A DNA stretch of 64,000 nucleotides, taken from the NCBI RefSeq assembly GCF_028554725.1, contig NC_071670.1:73817001-73881000 (forward strand). Reading direction: 5' to 3'. The DNA is from Zeugodacus cucurbitae (lineage: Eukaryota > Arthropoda > Insecta > Diptera > Tephritidae). A program made the translations under genes and the position numbers. Under the pieces are notes generated by a model that was not told the origin of the DNA, made no database searches, and worked only from the letters and a program-made list of their open reading frames with translations. Shown here in pieces: positions 23,901 through 34,438 of the stretch; within the stretch, counting starts at the first letter, position 1, and each line of letters opens with the position of its first letter.

Positions 23901-25800
23901 TGTCACTAAACATCGCTTAGTCGACGGTTGGGCTTTGATGGGGTCCGGCATTGGAACCACTTCACTTTTGTTTTCATCGAAAACGACCCAACAAAAATAA
24001 GAGTAAACGTTCCACCATCGCCCTAGCTTCGGTGGCAGCAACACCGACAGTAGACACCGGCGGTAGACACAGTCAAAGCAAGGAGTATCACAGTTACTGT
24101 GTAACCCAGGCGCAAAGCTCGCCTACTAACTAGTCGCCGTCACCGTCGTTAGTAGCGGGGCGTTCGCGATATTTGCATTTTCCGCTAGTGGTGCTGTGTT
24201 GAGTATAGCTTCTTATCAATGCCGAAATCTCGACAACAACGGACTCAGTCACTGTGGTGCATTCGACAAGCCAACGCCATCAGCGCGTGTGCCGTAACGA
24301 AATCAGCGATCATTACGATAAGCGACACCACCAACACCAAATCCGACTCCGATTCCCAACTAACAACGCCGTTGCTAGCAATGCGTTGTACGCAATTGTG
24401 TTGCAAGTTGCTTTCGCTGTGCCCAGACTCCGTGGACACACGTTAACCGCCACGTATGCCGGCAAGACCGCGAAGCTGAGGTAATGGGAAAACCTTGTAA
24501 TGCCATTTCTGAGGATCGAACAGGACGAAAGGCCGCGCACCAACAGCAACCACTTTTGTCGCCAAACTCAAAAGTGAACAATTCGTGGTGGTCGCATGGA
24601 GCAAAAGTGCCGCATGCGCTTCCATACCCATATTCTACACCAAATGACTTTGATCTAATTTAAATTTTACGCTTAGTTTACTCTAATTTTAATTTTCAGT
24701 ATCCTTTCCTTTGTTCGCACAGCGGCTCTATGGCTTAGTACCGCTGCCTGTGGAAGAACTAAACCACTTGCTGAATCTCCGATGCACAATTCGCAACCTG
24801 CACAAATGTGTATGCAGATGAAAATAGAAGCGGTGATTTCCTCAAATGAATAATTACCAAAGACAATTGGAAGGCCAGAGAGTCTCGTGCATCGAACAAG
24901 TTGAGCAGGACACATGAGGTGAAGATCAGCCTCGAACAGTCTTTGTTGCGCTTAGCGCCATGCGCTATCCACCTACGCATACCTACACATTTTAGTCGGT
25001 TCGGGCACACAAAGGAGGTAGGGAAAAAGGCTAATAATTACGGTACTGAAACAAAGCAGCTGTTTTGTTCGCAAATTAAACGTCAGCTTAGCGGGACAAA
25101 GAACACGGCCGAAGCAAAAAGGACAATCTATTATCCCGAGGGCTTATGCAGAGCACGATTAATCGCCCGAGCGGCTGTCGAAGTGTCACACTCCGCACAG
25201 AGGCACTTGATCGACACTTGTCAGCTGACCGCTTCCAGATCCGAGCTAGCGAGTATCCAGCGGTGGAAAATGCTACAGGGACCTCAATCCAGTTGCAGTT
25301 GTCAAACGAGCATGCAGCGCGTACATCAATTATCACAGCAGCCACAGCAACTACTTCAATAGTTCTTTCCCGTGATGCCATGCCGATCCTTCGAAGGGCT
25401 GCTAAACGGCAGCGTCATTTCATTAATCAAACAGTTGGACTTTCGCAAAATAAACAGTAACAGGTACAAAATACACACGGACATTTCCTTAAGAAGCTGT
25501 CTTAGCGCCGCTCTGATCCCTCAGATTCACCTGATGCCTTATTCCTTACTGATCACATCCTGTTCGGGGCTGCTGTGTCAGTTTAGATTGCCACTGATCA
25601 ATCGCAAATAGACAGTGAATGTATAAATGGAGAAAACGCCGCCCAATTGGCGGCTTGGCGGTCGCAGATGAAAAGCGACTTTCCTCGAACTGCTTTTCCT
25701 AGTCACGCTGATTGGTCCGCATTCGGCGCCCACCTGTGGCGCTCATGTTTTGGGGAAAGAGCGTGAAGTGTGTTGTTGGCGGCGGCGGTGGCGCTGCTCG
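20991..25800. other. GC-richer block with many short frames, no gene recognised
   Basis: Base composition is more balanced than in the flanks and several overlapping frames occur on both strands, the longest being 24901-25362 plus (153 codons). I see no domain, signal peptide or repeated motif in these frames, and the overlap on opposite strands argues for composition over coding. CGAC, GTCG and GCCG triplets are frequent. Enhancer-dense DNA is a plausible reading. Confidence 0.4.
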
Positions 25801-26798
25801 GCCGATTCTGTCAAGAATATCACAAAAAAAATATTAAATTTATACATATCTATAACTAATCAGTTCCATTTGATTGGGCAACGATGACAAAGCAAATGAC
25901 CCTTTAGGCTCTGTTGGCTCTAGTGACTCTGCTGCGGCATATACACACTTCTCAAATCATAATTAATAACAATCATTCATTATGGTTTACAAAATTTTTG
26001 GCATTCTTCTCTCAGGGCTCTCAGGGCGGTGTTGTTGCAGTGATCTGCGTAAAATTGTACTTTCATTGCTGCATAATTAACTCATAATGCAATTGTTATT
26101 TCTTTTATGGCCGGGTAATAGCAGGAGGCTTTTCAGCCTACCTTTGTTGGCCTGTCACTGCGAGAATTCTCCAAATTGTGACTTTTGTACCAAATCGATT
26201 TTCCATAGACATGTCTACAGAATGAGTGATCATATTTTCGAACTGCGCGGCGATCTGTTTTTTGGCGCTTTATCACGGCTGCAAACCAGCGAACTTGGGA
26301 ATTTTCATTCCACCTTCAACATACACACATACATAGCACTTTTTCAGCTTCAGCTTCTCATTTCAAGCCTATACATACATACTTATTTACATTCATATAT
26401 GCATATCCATGTGCTATAATTACTAATCAGCAACTCGCATTCCTAAAATGGCTGCCATTTTCAAATTCTAACTGTTTTCTGGAAATCAACGCTCCGCTTG
26501 TTGGACAAGTACTTAAAGGGCACGTTGGCTGATTTGCATGTTTCCACCACTTTTATGACTTTAAATTACATGAATAGAAAGCCAATATGTGTGCGTATGA
26601 GGCAATTATTCGTCAACCCTTAAAAACATAATTTAATATGGCGCGACATTTCATTATTTGCCGCGCAATACACTGAAAATGAAATCAAAGACTTTTTTGG
26701 TGGTCGGCAATGCGGCAGTGGGAGTTCAAGAATAGCAAAAGTCCATTTTTGTCAATATACAATTGCACACGTACATACATATGTATATAATATAAATG
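25801..26798. other. AT-rich non-coding stretch
   Basis: No gene recognised. TACATA/CATATG microsatellite traces occur around 26365-26405 and 26770-26790, just left of a repeat boundary. Confidence 0.45.
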
Positions 26799-27325
26799 AA
26801 CGAGTAAGGAAGGGCTAAGTTTGGGTTTAACCGCACATTTTACACTCTCGAAATTTATTTATTTAATTTTATTGAGATAACATACAATTTGACCTACAGA
26901 TTCGACATAAGGTCCAATAGAATTTATGAGTGCTAGTATTATACTATGACCGATTTCCACCACTCTCAAGATATATTTTATCCAAGATTATATATTCACT
27001 TGACTAACTGATATAACCGATGATTGTGAAACCGAATATTATATTGGAACTAGGAGAAGTAATGTCCCAATTTGTCCCATTTTTGACACATATTCGCAAG
27101 ATTATAAAGAAAATATTCGATATCAGGGGTCTTGACAAGTTATAATCCAACTTCAACAATTTTTAAATGAACAACGCCACACCTCTATTGAAGAACTTTT
27201 ACAAACTTTTATTAACGTCTTTATTGGTTCTTCATTTATATTATATATTGTAAAGGGAACAATCAGATGGAATTTAAAAATATGTTATATGGCAAGTAAT
27301 TGTGGTTGTCAAACGATTTTACCTG
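26799..27325 (-). mobile_element. Unclassified dispersed repeat family, copy 1 (partial, inverted)
   Basis: The left end AACGAGTAAGGAAGGGCTAA is the reverse complement of the 3' end of the copies at 27417 and 33421. Homology to the minus-strand copy at 62669-64000 can be followed by eye through ACACTCTCG, the tract about tccaatagaat, the gatatcaggggtcttgacaag phrase near 27120, and to about 27325. The remainder of the element (its 5' part with the GC boxes) is absent, so this is a truncated copy. No coding frame is present. It lies 92 bp from a second copy in the opposite orientation. Confidence 0.75.
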
Positions 27326-27416
27326 TTTATCCATCCATGGCGACATTGAAATTCAAATCAAAAATCTTTTAGACATACGATGATGTCTTTGTATTGCTCC
27401 CAATAAGTACAGTTTT

Positions 27417-28506
27417 TATACTCTCGCAACAAAGTTGCTAAAGAGAGTTTTATAGTTTGGTTCATATAACGGTTGTTTGTAACACAAAATGCCGAAAACC
27501 GAAAACACATAAAGTGTCTTAACTAAACTATAAATAAAGTTATAAAAGTTAAATTTGGTACAAAGGATCGCACTAGGAAGGGGCATATTTGGACGTAATT
27601 TTTTTTTAGGGAGGGGGCGGGGCCACGCCCATAAATAGGTTTTTTGTATATATCTCGCAAACCAATAAAGCTATATAAACCAAACTTTCCAATAGGGAAT
27701 GAAATCTGATAATAACCACGCCCACCTCCCATACAAAGGTTAAGTGGAAAATTACTAAAAGTGCGTTAACTCACTAACGAATAACATCAGAAACCCTAAC
27801 CTTTACAGAAGAAATGGCAGAAGGAAACTGTACTAAGATTTTTTTTACAAAATGGAAAATGGACATGGCGCCGCCCACTTATGGGTCAAAACCCATATCT
27901 CAGGAACTGCTAGACCGATTTCAATGAAATTCGGTATATAGCATTTCCTTGACACCCTGATGACACTGTGAAAAATGGGTGAAATCGTTTCACAACCACG
28001 ACTACTTTCCATATAACTCAATTTTAAATTCCATCTCATTCCTTCACTTTATAATATATATATAACGAAACAGATTTAACGAAACAATGAATACTTGTGA
28101 AAAAAAATTTTAAATCGAAATATCGAATTTAAAGTGTTCAGTGCCTTAGGGTAATTTTTCACCGAAAATATCAGTAAATCTCTCAGATATCTTAATTAAA
28201 TTCAGAGGGAATCTTTTTCTTCTAATTGTGTGTCTCTGTACCAAAAATGGTTAAAATCGTATATCGTATCGTAGCTCGTATATACCTAATTATAGGTTTC
28301 TCAAAAATACGATGGGCTTAATAGTGAAATCGGTTCAGGAATTACCTCAGCCCTCATAAACCTTGTATGATGATTTTCCTTATTCTATTGGACTTTATGC
28401 CGAATACATGGGTCAAATTGTGTGATATCTTAATAAAACTATTGCAATAAATTGCGAGAGTATAAAATGTTCGGTTGCACCCGAACTTCGCCTTTTCTTA
28501 CTTGTT
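27417..28506 (+). mobile_element. Unclassified dispersed repeat family, copy 2
   Basis: It starts TATACTCTCGCAACAAAGTT and ends TTACTTGTT. Compared with the copy at 33421 it lacks about 220 bp after GGTTGTTTGTAACAC (the part holding GTCTGTCTGTCCGTC). It contains GC boxes of the type CCACGCCC (27612-27630, 27716-27722), the shared phrase CCAATAAAGCTATATAAACC, and near its 3' end a perfect hairpin GTTCGG-TTGCAC-CCGAAC at about 28470-28487. It has no coding potential. Internal variants of an ATCGGTTCAGGA or CCGATTTC phrase recur. Confidence 0.8.
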
Positions 28507-29306
28507 CCACTTACATATGCTCAAATATCGAGGATAATGGTTAGGACACATTTGCACAATTTCAATTGAATAAATTAGAGGGTGCTGATACTTCAGAAAT
28601 TTAACGTACTTAATGAAACAGTGCAAGTACAGAAACTAAAGATTTCAAAATTCAATGTATGTAAATCCACGAGGGCTGAGGCCACGACTGTGCCTGTTTA
28701 TGATTGCTTTCAGTTTGATTTTTTTTGCTTAATTGTTGATTCTGGGCTTTGCTTTATTATTATTAATAATGTCCTCGGTGCCATTTTCTCATTGCCAAGC
28801 AAAATTGGTCCAGCCCATCTGCACTATTGTTGTTGTTGTCGATATATATATGTACGAGTATGTACTTGAGTACAGTATCATATGCAAATACACACACGTG
28901 CGCACAAACACACAGTTACGCGCTTCGGCGCGGCTCATTATAATTTTCACATAATGAATGTTGAATGTTGTCATTGCAAAGGACGATGAACCACCACCGT
29001 GCCTTGCGCCGGCGACAGGACGCATACTCGCCCATCACAATGGATCATCGTCGGAGGCATATTCATAATAACCTTCGACAGCATCAACCCTGTGTCGCTC
29101 CGGAGCTGTGGGTGCACGTCCAACCGAAAGGCGAAAGGGTGATTTCCGCTGCTCGATCCTTGTCACACACACGCACACACCTCCCGTGTACCACATATGG
29201 AGGACTTATTAAATGCTTGTCGGCTTCATATTTCAAGGCTCGTTCAATCTGGGGAATAACAATGAGGACAAACAACAACAATAATGCGGATTCGCAAAGG
29301 ATTACA

Positions 29307-29327
29307 AGTTATGAGTTATGAGTTATG
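29307..29327. repeat. (AGTTATG)3 tandem repeat
   Basis: Three perfect copies of the heptamer AGTTATG. Confidence 0.9.
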
Positions 29328-32300
29328 AAAATGAAAAACGCCGCTCAACGCGCACTTAACATCAGAATTAATAATAAATACTGGCGCATCAGCATCACAT
29401 AACGATAAGCATGCAGACAACAACAACAGCAGTGACGTAAATATAATCACAATAAAGAGCACGACAATTCATAGGTTTCACTCACCAACAGAGATTTATT
29501 TACACACACTCACATCCCCCTTCCCATCCCTGCTTCTGTTCCGCACCAATGTTGATATTCATAATTTTATTTGTTGAACACACGAGGGTTCGGAGGCAGA
29601 GTCCGGCGTTGCAGCAACCCCTTTCTGGTGACGACGCAACTGCAAGTGAACGGGTATACGTCACTGTGTCTATAATTTGACTCATTCAGATTGTTTTTGT
29701 TCTTTTGCTTTTTGTTTTTTGTTTAGTACCCTTAACGAATATTGAAATGGGCAGAAGTATGTCATTAACTCAGGGCTTTTGTGCTCGCTTCCTTTTTGCC
29801 TTGCTAATTATCCTCCATTGATCTGTACATACATACATATATTCATCTATAAGCGAATGTGTATCACAGTTATATTGCATTTACATATTCACAGACACAC
29901 ATACACACATATATAGTATACTCTTTATGAAAGTAAGCATGTGGAAATTAGGAATTGCGCCAAAATAAGGGCACTAGCGCAAAGGCAACATTGCCAAAGA
30001 AGTCTAAGGATTTATATTTCCAATAATCATTTGCCAATAAATTTGTCCATCGCATTTTATCACGAATCATCATGCGATTCAGAAACGAGGTAGTCATACA
30101 AACTTACGAAAGTTGAAGGAATCATTATTTTACTGGATCTCCTCTTATGGAAACTCAGAAATTGGCATTGAAAAACAATTTTCCAATGGTCTGTGAAAAA
30201 TGGAAGATGTCACCGACCATTGGTGTAAAATATTTGGCCACAGACTAGAGTTATATTGCTTCTTATTAACTGAAGAATGTGGTCGCATGTAGTCGTATGC
30301 TGAAGGGGAAATGTCATTGAGTTTGATCTTCTAACGCGGTCTAAGAGTTTTATTTATGGGTTTACCAGATAAAACTTACGCCCTGTATCAGTATGTGATT
30401 AGCACCCATATCAAATCGGCAAAATCCATATCTAAAGCCAATAAAATGAATTTCGAAAACAATAACGAAAGTTATATGTAGGATATGTATACTAAACAAT
30501 ATATCGTTAATTTATTGGGAAGACTCTAGATCGACCTCCGAGAGGTTGCTGCTTACTGTCGTGTGAGGCATGGAATAAAAATAATCGATTTAATGAACCA
30601 AAGCTAAAAAATAATTGTGGACTAAGCATTATCGATATGAAATTTAACTAATGGACAGTCAGAAAGGATCCTTGGTTTACATAACTCGCTTTGTTCCTAT
30701 CTGCTCTCAAATGTTTAATATTTTGAAAGTAGAAAGGTTGAATGGTAAATTTCGTTAATATGCGAAAAATAAATTACTTCAATAGAACCCTCTATTCATC
30801 GTAATCCAAATATTTAAAAAATATATGTTTATAATAGCTGAGAAGTTGATAATATTGTTTTTAAGGTTTTAAGAATCCCTGAAGATGAAGATGACGCATA
30901 TGAGAAACTGTCTCTTGGCACAATATGCCCGTCGAGGGGCGATCTCAACGAGAAATAATTTATAATTAATTTGAAATTTTCGTTGGTTCGATTGTAAACC
31001 CGCGCACAGCGATCAGCTGCATTTCTCACTCTAAGGCAACTTTAAATGCCTTAATGAACTGCAATTGTAAGGATATTCAAAACTCATCAGACACACGTAT
31101 GGACGTACATAAGTGGGCATTTATGCAGGTACACTTGTAGTCGTATGTAATAATCGTTTTGATTAATGTCATCTTGCAGAGCGTAAAATGACTGAAGAAA
31201 CATTGGCGTCAGCGGTCCTAACCTCTTTGTCTGCAGCATTGTTCCTCATTACGACAAAACTATTGTCAGGAAATAATGACAGACATTAGAAATTTCAATA
31301 GGCCCTAAAGGTGCAACGGCGCAACAACAACAGCATGCAACTACTCAATATTTCTGCTTGTAAGCGGTAAAAAATAGAAAATGAAAAAAAAACCAAAAAC
31401 ACAAACGTCAAACATATACGAAATCCATCAGGAAAAATCAAATTCTTCCAAAGATGCTGCTGTGTACACACACTCACACACACACATATACACATATGTA
31501 CATGCATATAATGAAATTAGAAATTTGACGAATGGCTTAGCAGAAAATTACAGCATGTGACGGCTCCAGCAGCGCTGGCCGAAGAAAGTCCCGAAAGCAA
31601 AACAGAAAAAAAATAAACGGAGCACAAGAATCGCCCATTTTCTATGCCCCTGCACGGGCCTCTATCATTAGATTGACAAACAGTCAGCAACAAAATCACA
31701 CATCGGTAATTGTCCATCTCCGGTCGCTCAGCCGCCTGCACGTCTTGCATTCGGCCTAAACGTCAGTTGGTGCAAACAAAAACAAAAACAAAAATAAAAA
31801 CAAAAGCAGTTCAACAAATAATTTCTTGCGTTTCTCGCTGCTCGAATTGGGAGAGGGGATCATTGAAAAACGCTTCGTTGTTGTTTGTCGAGGGAAATTG
31901 TGTCATTTATCGATTCGACATGTGCAGGATGAATCGTTGAGGGCGCAAAGTGTTCGGGCGTTTGTTGTTTTTGGCCAGTTGCACTTTGCACTTTTCGCCG
32001 TCACCGCGTGATGTCCTTTCAGATTTACCGCCTACACAATCTACACAATCGGCAACAGCAGCACGAAATGCGGTCAAAAGCCGAGATTAATGCATCGCAC
32101 AGGGTTTGACAAACCTTTTTTGATCTTTGCGTTATTCTTTACGACTTGGGCCGCAGGTAACACCAACATCGACGACAATTTTGTACGTTGTCATTTTTGT
32201 TTTGCTTGCGATGTTGTTGCTGTTGTTCTTGTAGTTGGGTGCTGACTTCTTGATCCTTTGCCGGGAATGTCGCACACACGAAGTGAACATCGCTCGAGTG

Positions 32301-32344
32301 CGCACACTCGCTGCCACAATCCACAATCCACTTGAATCTGCTGA

Positions 32345-32875
32345 TTGTCATTTCAATTTCGACCTTTCATTGTTTTCTCAATTTCGTCAAGTGTTGCACG
32401 CTTGTCACATTCTGTCAATTTCATCTGCTTCGCTGCCTGTCCGTCCGCCAACCTGATTTCGGGCGCTATTGTCCTCGTAATTGGTTTCGCTGCTTTCTCT
32501 GCTGTGCTATTCAGTTCGAGAGCTATGCTTGCGCTCGAGGCGGTGCCTGAATTGTGTGACAACAAGTGTCCTGTTCAGATCTGTCATTCGGAGTGCGCAT
32601 GTGAGTGTGGTTGTGGTTGTGACAACTCGAGTGTCCCAGTGTTAGGTAATCTAATTGTTTTCATGTTATTTGGGTACAACTCGTCCAACACTTGCTGCGA
32701 CGACCCTTTTCCCAAGCTGCTGCTCGGTGCTTCGGTGCCAGGCGATCCGCTTCTGCCACTTTCGCACTCTTGGTGGGGTTCCTTTCTTATCGCAATATTT
32801 GCTTTATGTGCGTACTTTTGTGGTCTCGTAAACGCTCATAAACGCTTGTTTAGAATACTTATTTTTCGCTTATGA
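32345..32875 (+). CDS. Doubtful 176-codon open frame, Cys-rich with hydrophobic segments
   Basis: This is the longest open frame that I cannot assign to a known family. Its conceptual product has a hydrophobic stretch at residues about 37-57, a Cys cluster (CDNKCPVQICHSECACECGC) at about 71-90, and another hydrophobic stretch at about 145-163. The Cys cluster comes from a TGTGAGTGTGG-type simple sequence, and TTT/CTT-rich DNA gives the hydrophobicity, so the pattern may be compositional. There is no homologue I recognise and no clear splice or poly(A) context. I regard it as more likely chance than gene. Confidence 0.12.
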   Translation: MSFQFRPFIVFSISSSVARLSHSVNFICFAACPSANLISGAIVLVIGFAAFSAVLFSSRAMLALEAVPELCDNKCPVQICHSECACECGCGCDNSSVPVLGNLIVFMLFGYNSSNTCCDDPFPKLLLGASVPGDPLLPLSHSWWGSFLIAIFALCAYFCGLVNAHKRLFRILIFRL

Positions 32876-33420
32876 ATTTGTTTTGATTTCTTTTGTGGTT
32901 TCTTTGTTGCGGGTGTACAGCATGGCACTGGGCCTTCGCGCTACTTGCTCAATAATATATACGAGTATGTGTGTGTCTGATCTTAAGTATCGCACAATGA
33001 ATTTTAGAATCTTGCTGCTTCGAATGATGAGGTGTTAAGTTTTAAATATTTTTATGAATTCATTGTTTACAAAGCAGTTAACATTCTGCCAACGCGCTGG
33101 ATTTCGACAAATAAGATAATAAATGTTCTGAATATATATATCTTGGTTTTACACAAAATAACAAAGCTCCATGAAAATAAATTATACTTAATTGAAATAC
33201 ATATATTCCGAGAATAATCGAAATATTTTTCAAAAACATTCTTTCGACGTAGTTCTCTTAGTTTTCCTGATAAATTTTGGATTTCTCTAGTGTACTTTAT
33301 AAACCGATCCTTCCCTAATCCAGATGGGGTTTTCAATGTCTTCTGCAGCAACTAGTTTTTCAAATTTCTTAAGCATACTGACTGTGACCTTTGTGACCAC
33401 GATGAGACTAACTAATTTAT

Positions 33421-34438
33421 TATACTCTCGCAACAAAAGTTGCTAAAGAGAGTATTATAGCTTTGTTCACATAACGGTTGTTTGTAACACCCAAAACTAA
33501 ACGAGTTAGATATAGGGTTATATATACCAAAGTGATCAGGGTGAAGAGTGGGGTTCAAATCCGAATGTCTGTCTGTCCGTCCGTCTGTGCAAGCTGTAAC
33601 TTGAGTAAAAATTAAGATATCTTGATGAAACTTGGCACACTTATTTCTTGGCACCATAGGAAGGTTGCTTTCGAAAATGAGCAAAATCGGACCACTGCCA
33701 CGCCCACAAAATGGCGAAAACCGAAAACTCATAAAGTGCCATAACTAAAGCTATGGAAATAAAATTTGATATGAAGGATCGCACTATGAAGGGGCATATT
33801 TGGATGTAATTTTTTTGGGGAGGTGGGCGTGGCCCCACCCCCAAATAGGTTTTTTGTACATATCTCGGAAACCAATAGAGCTATATAAACCAAACTTTCT
33901 GCAGTCTTTTTTTTTAGCCATTTCCTAATACAGTCCAAAAATGAAAGAAATCGGATAATAACCACGCCCCCTCCTATACAAAAGTTAGGTTGAGAATTAC
34001 TAAAAGTGGGTTAACTCACTAACCAAAAACGTCAGAAACACTAAATTTCACATAAGAAATGGCAGATGAAAGCTACACTCAGATTTTTTTACAAAATGGA
34101 AAATTGGCGTGGCGTCGCCCACTTATGGGTAAAGTAAGCACTAGTGAAGATATCGGTGCAGAGCTTTGCACAAATACTATGTTTATAGTGTGGCAGCCCC
34201 ATTATAAAAATCGCCGAAACCGGACCATAGGTTTTTAAGGCCCCATATATCGAACACGAGGGCCTCGGTGCTTCTAACCTAATATTATGGTTTCCAACTT
34301 TCAATGGACTTTATGCACTATATATGACGAATATGTGGGTCAAATTGTGTATTATTAATATAAATAAAGTTAAATAAATAAATTGCGAGAGTATAAAATG
34401 TTCGGTTACACCCGAAACTTAGCCCTTCCTTACTTGTT
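33421..34438 (+). mobile_element. Unclassified dispersed repeat family, copy 3 (both ends present)
   Basis: The 5' end TATACTCTCGCAA (33421-33433) is an exact inverted match to TTGCGAGAGTATA (34383-34395). The 5' end also folds into a hairpin: TACTCTCGCAAC, loop AAAA, then GTTGC-TAAA-GAGAGTA. The last 43 bases after the inner inverted repeat contain a second small hairpin (GTTCGG...CCGAA) and end in TTACTTGTT. It holds GC boxes CCACGCCC at 33699-33706, GGGCGTGG at about 33825-33832 and 33961-33968. The 3' half contains a segment (about 34135-34300) not seen in copy 2, so copies are mosaics. There is no coding frame. The ends do not fit LTR, LINE or standard TIR elements; a Helitron-like or foldback nature is only a guess. 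Confidence 0.82.

Larger units (their letters stand above)
28507..33420. other. Non-coding stretch, no gene recognised
   Basis: A GC-richer portion at about 28960-29300 contains chance frames on both strands. A (AGTTATG)3 repeat lies at 29307-29327. A TACATA/ACACAC cluster lies at 29825-29920. A frame of 176 codons at 32345-32875 plus is the longest in this part and is described separately. Confidence 0.45.

Noticed and set aside
24901..25362. 153-codon frame, plus strand
   Set aside because: No recognisable domain, overlapped by frames on the other strand, and no conserved motif or gene context.
33540..33570. GGTTCAAATCC in a dispersed repeat copy, resembling a tRNA B box and hinting at a SINE
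   Set aside because: No matching A box at the usual distance, and the element ends do not look like a SINE tail.
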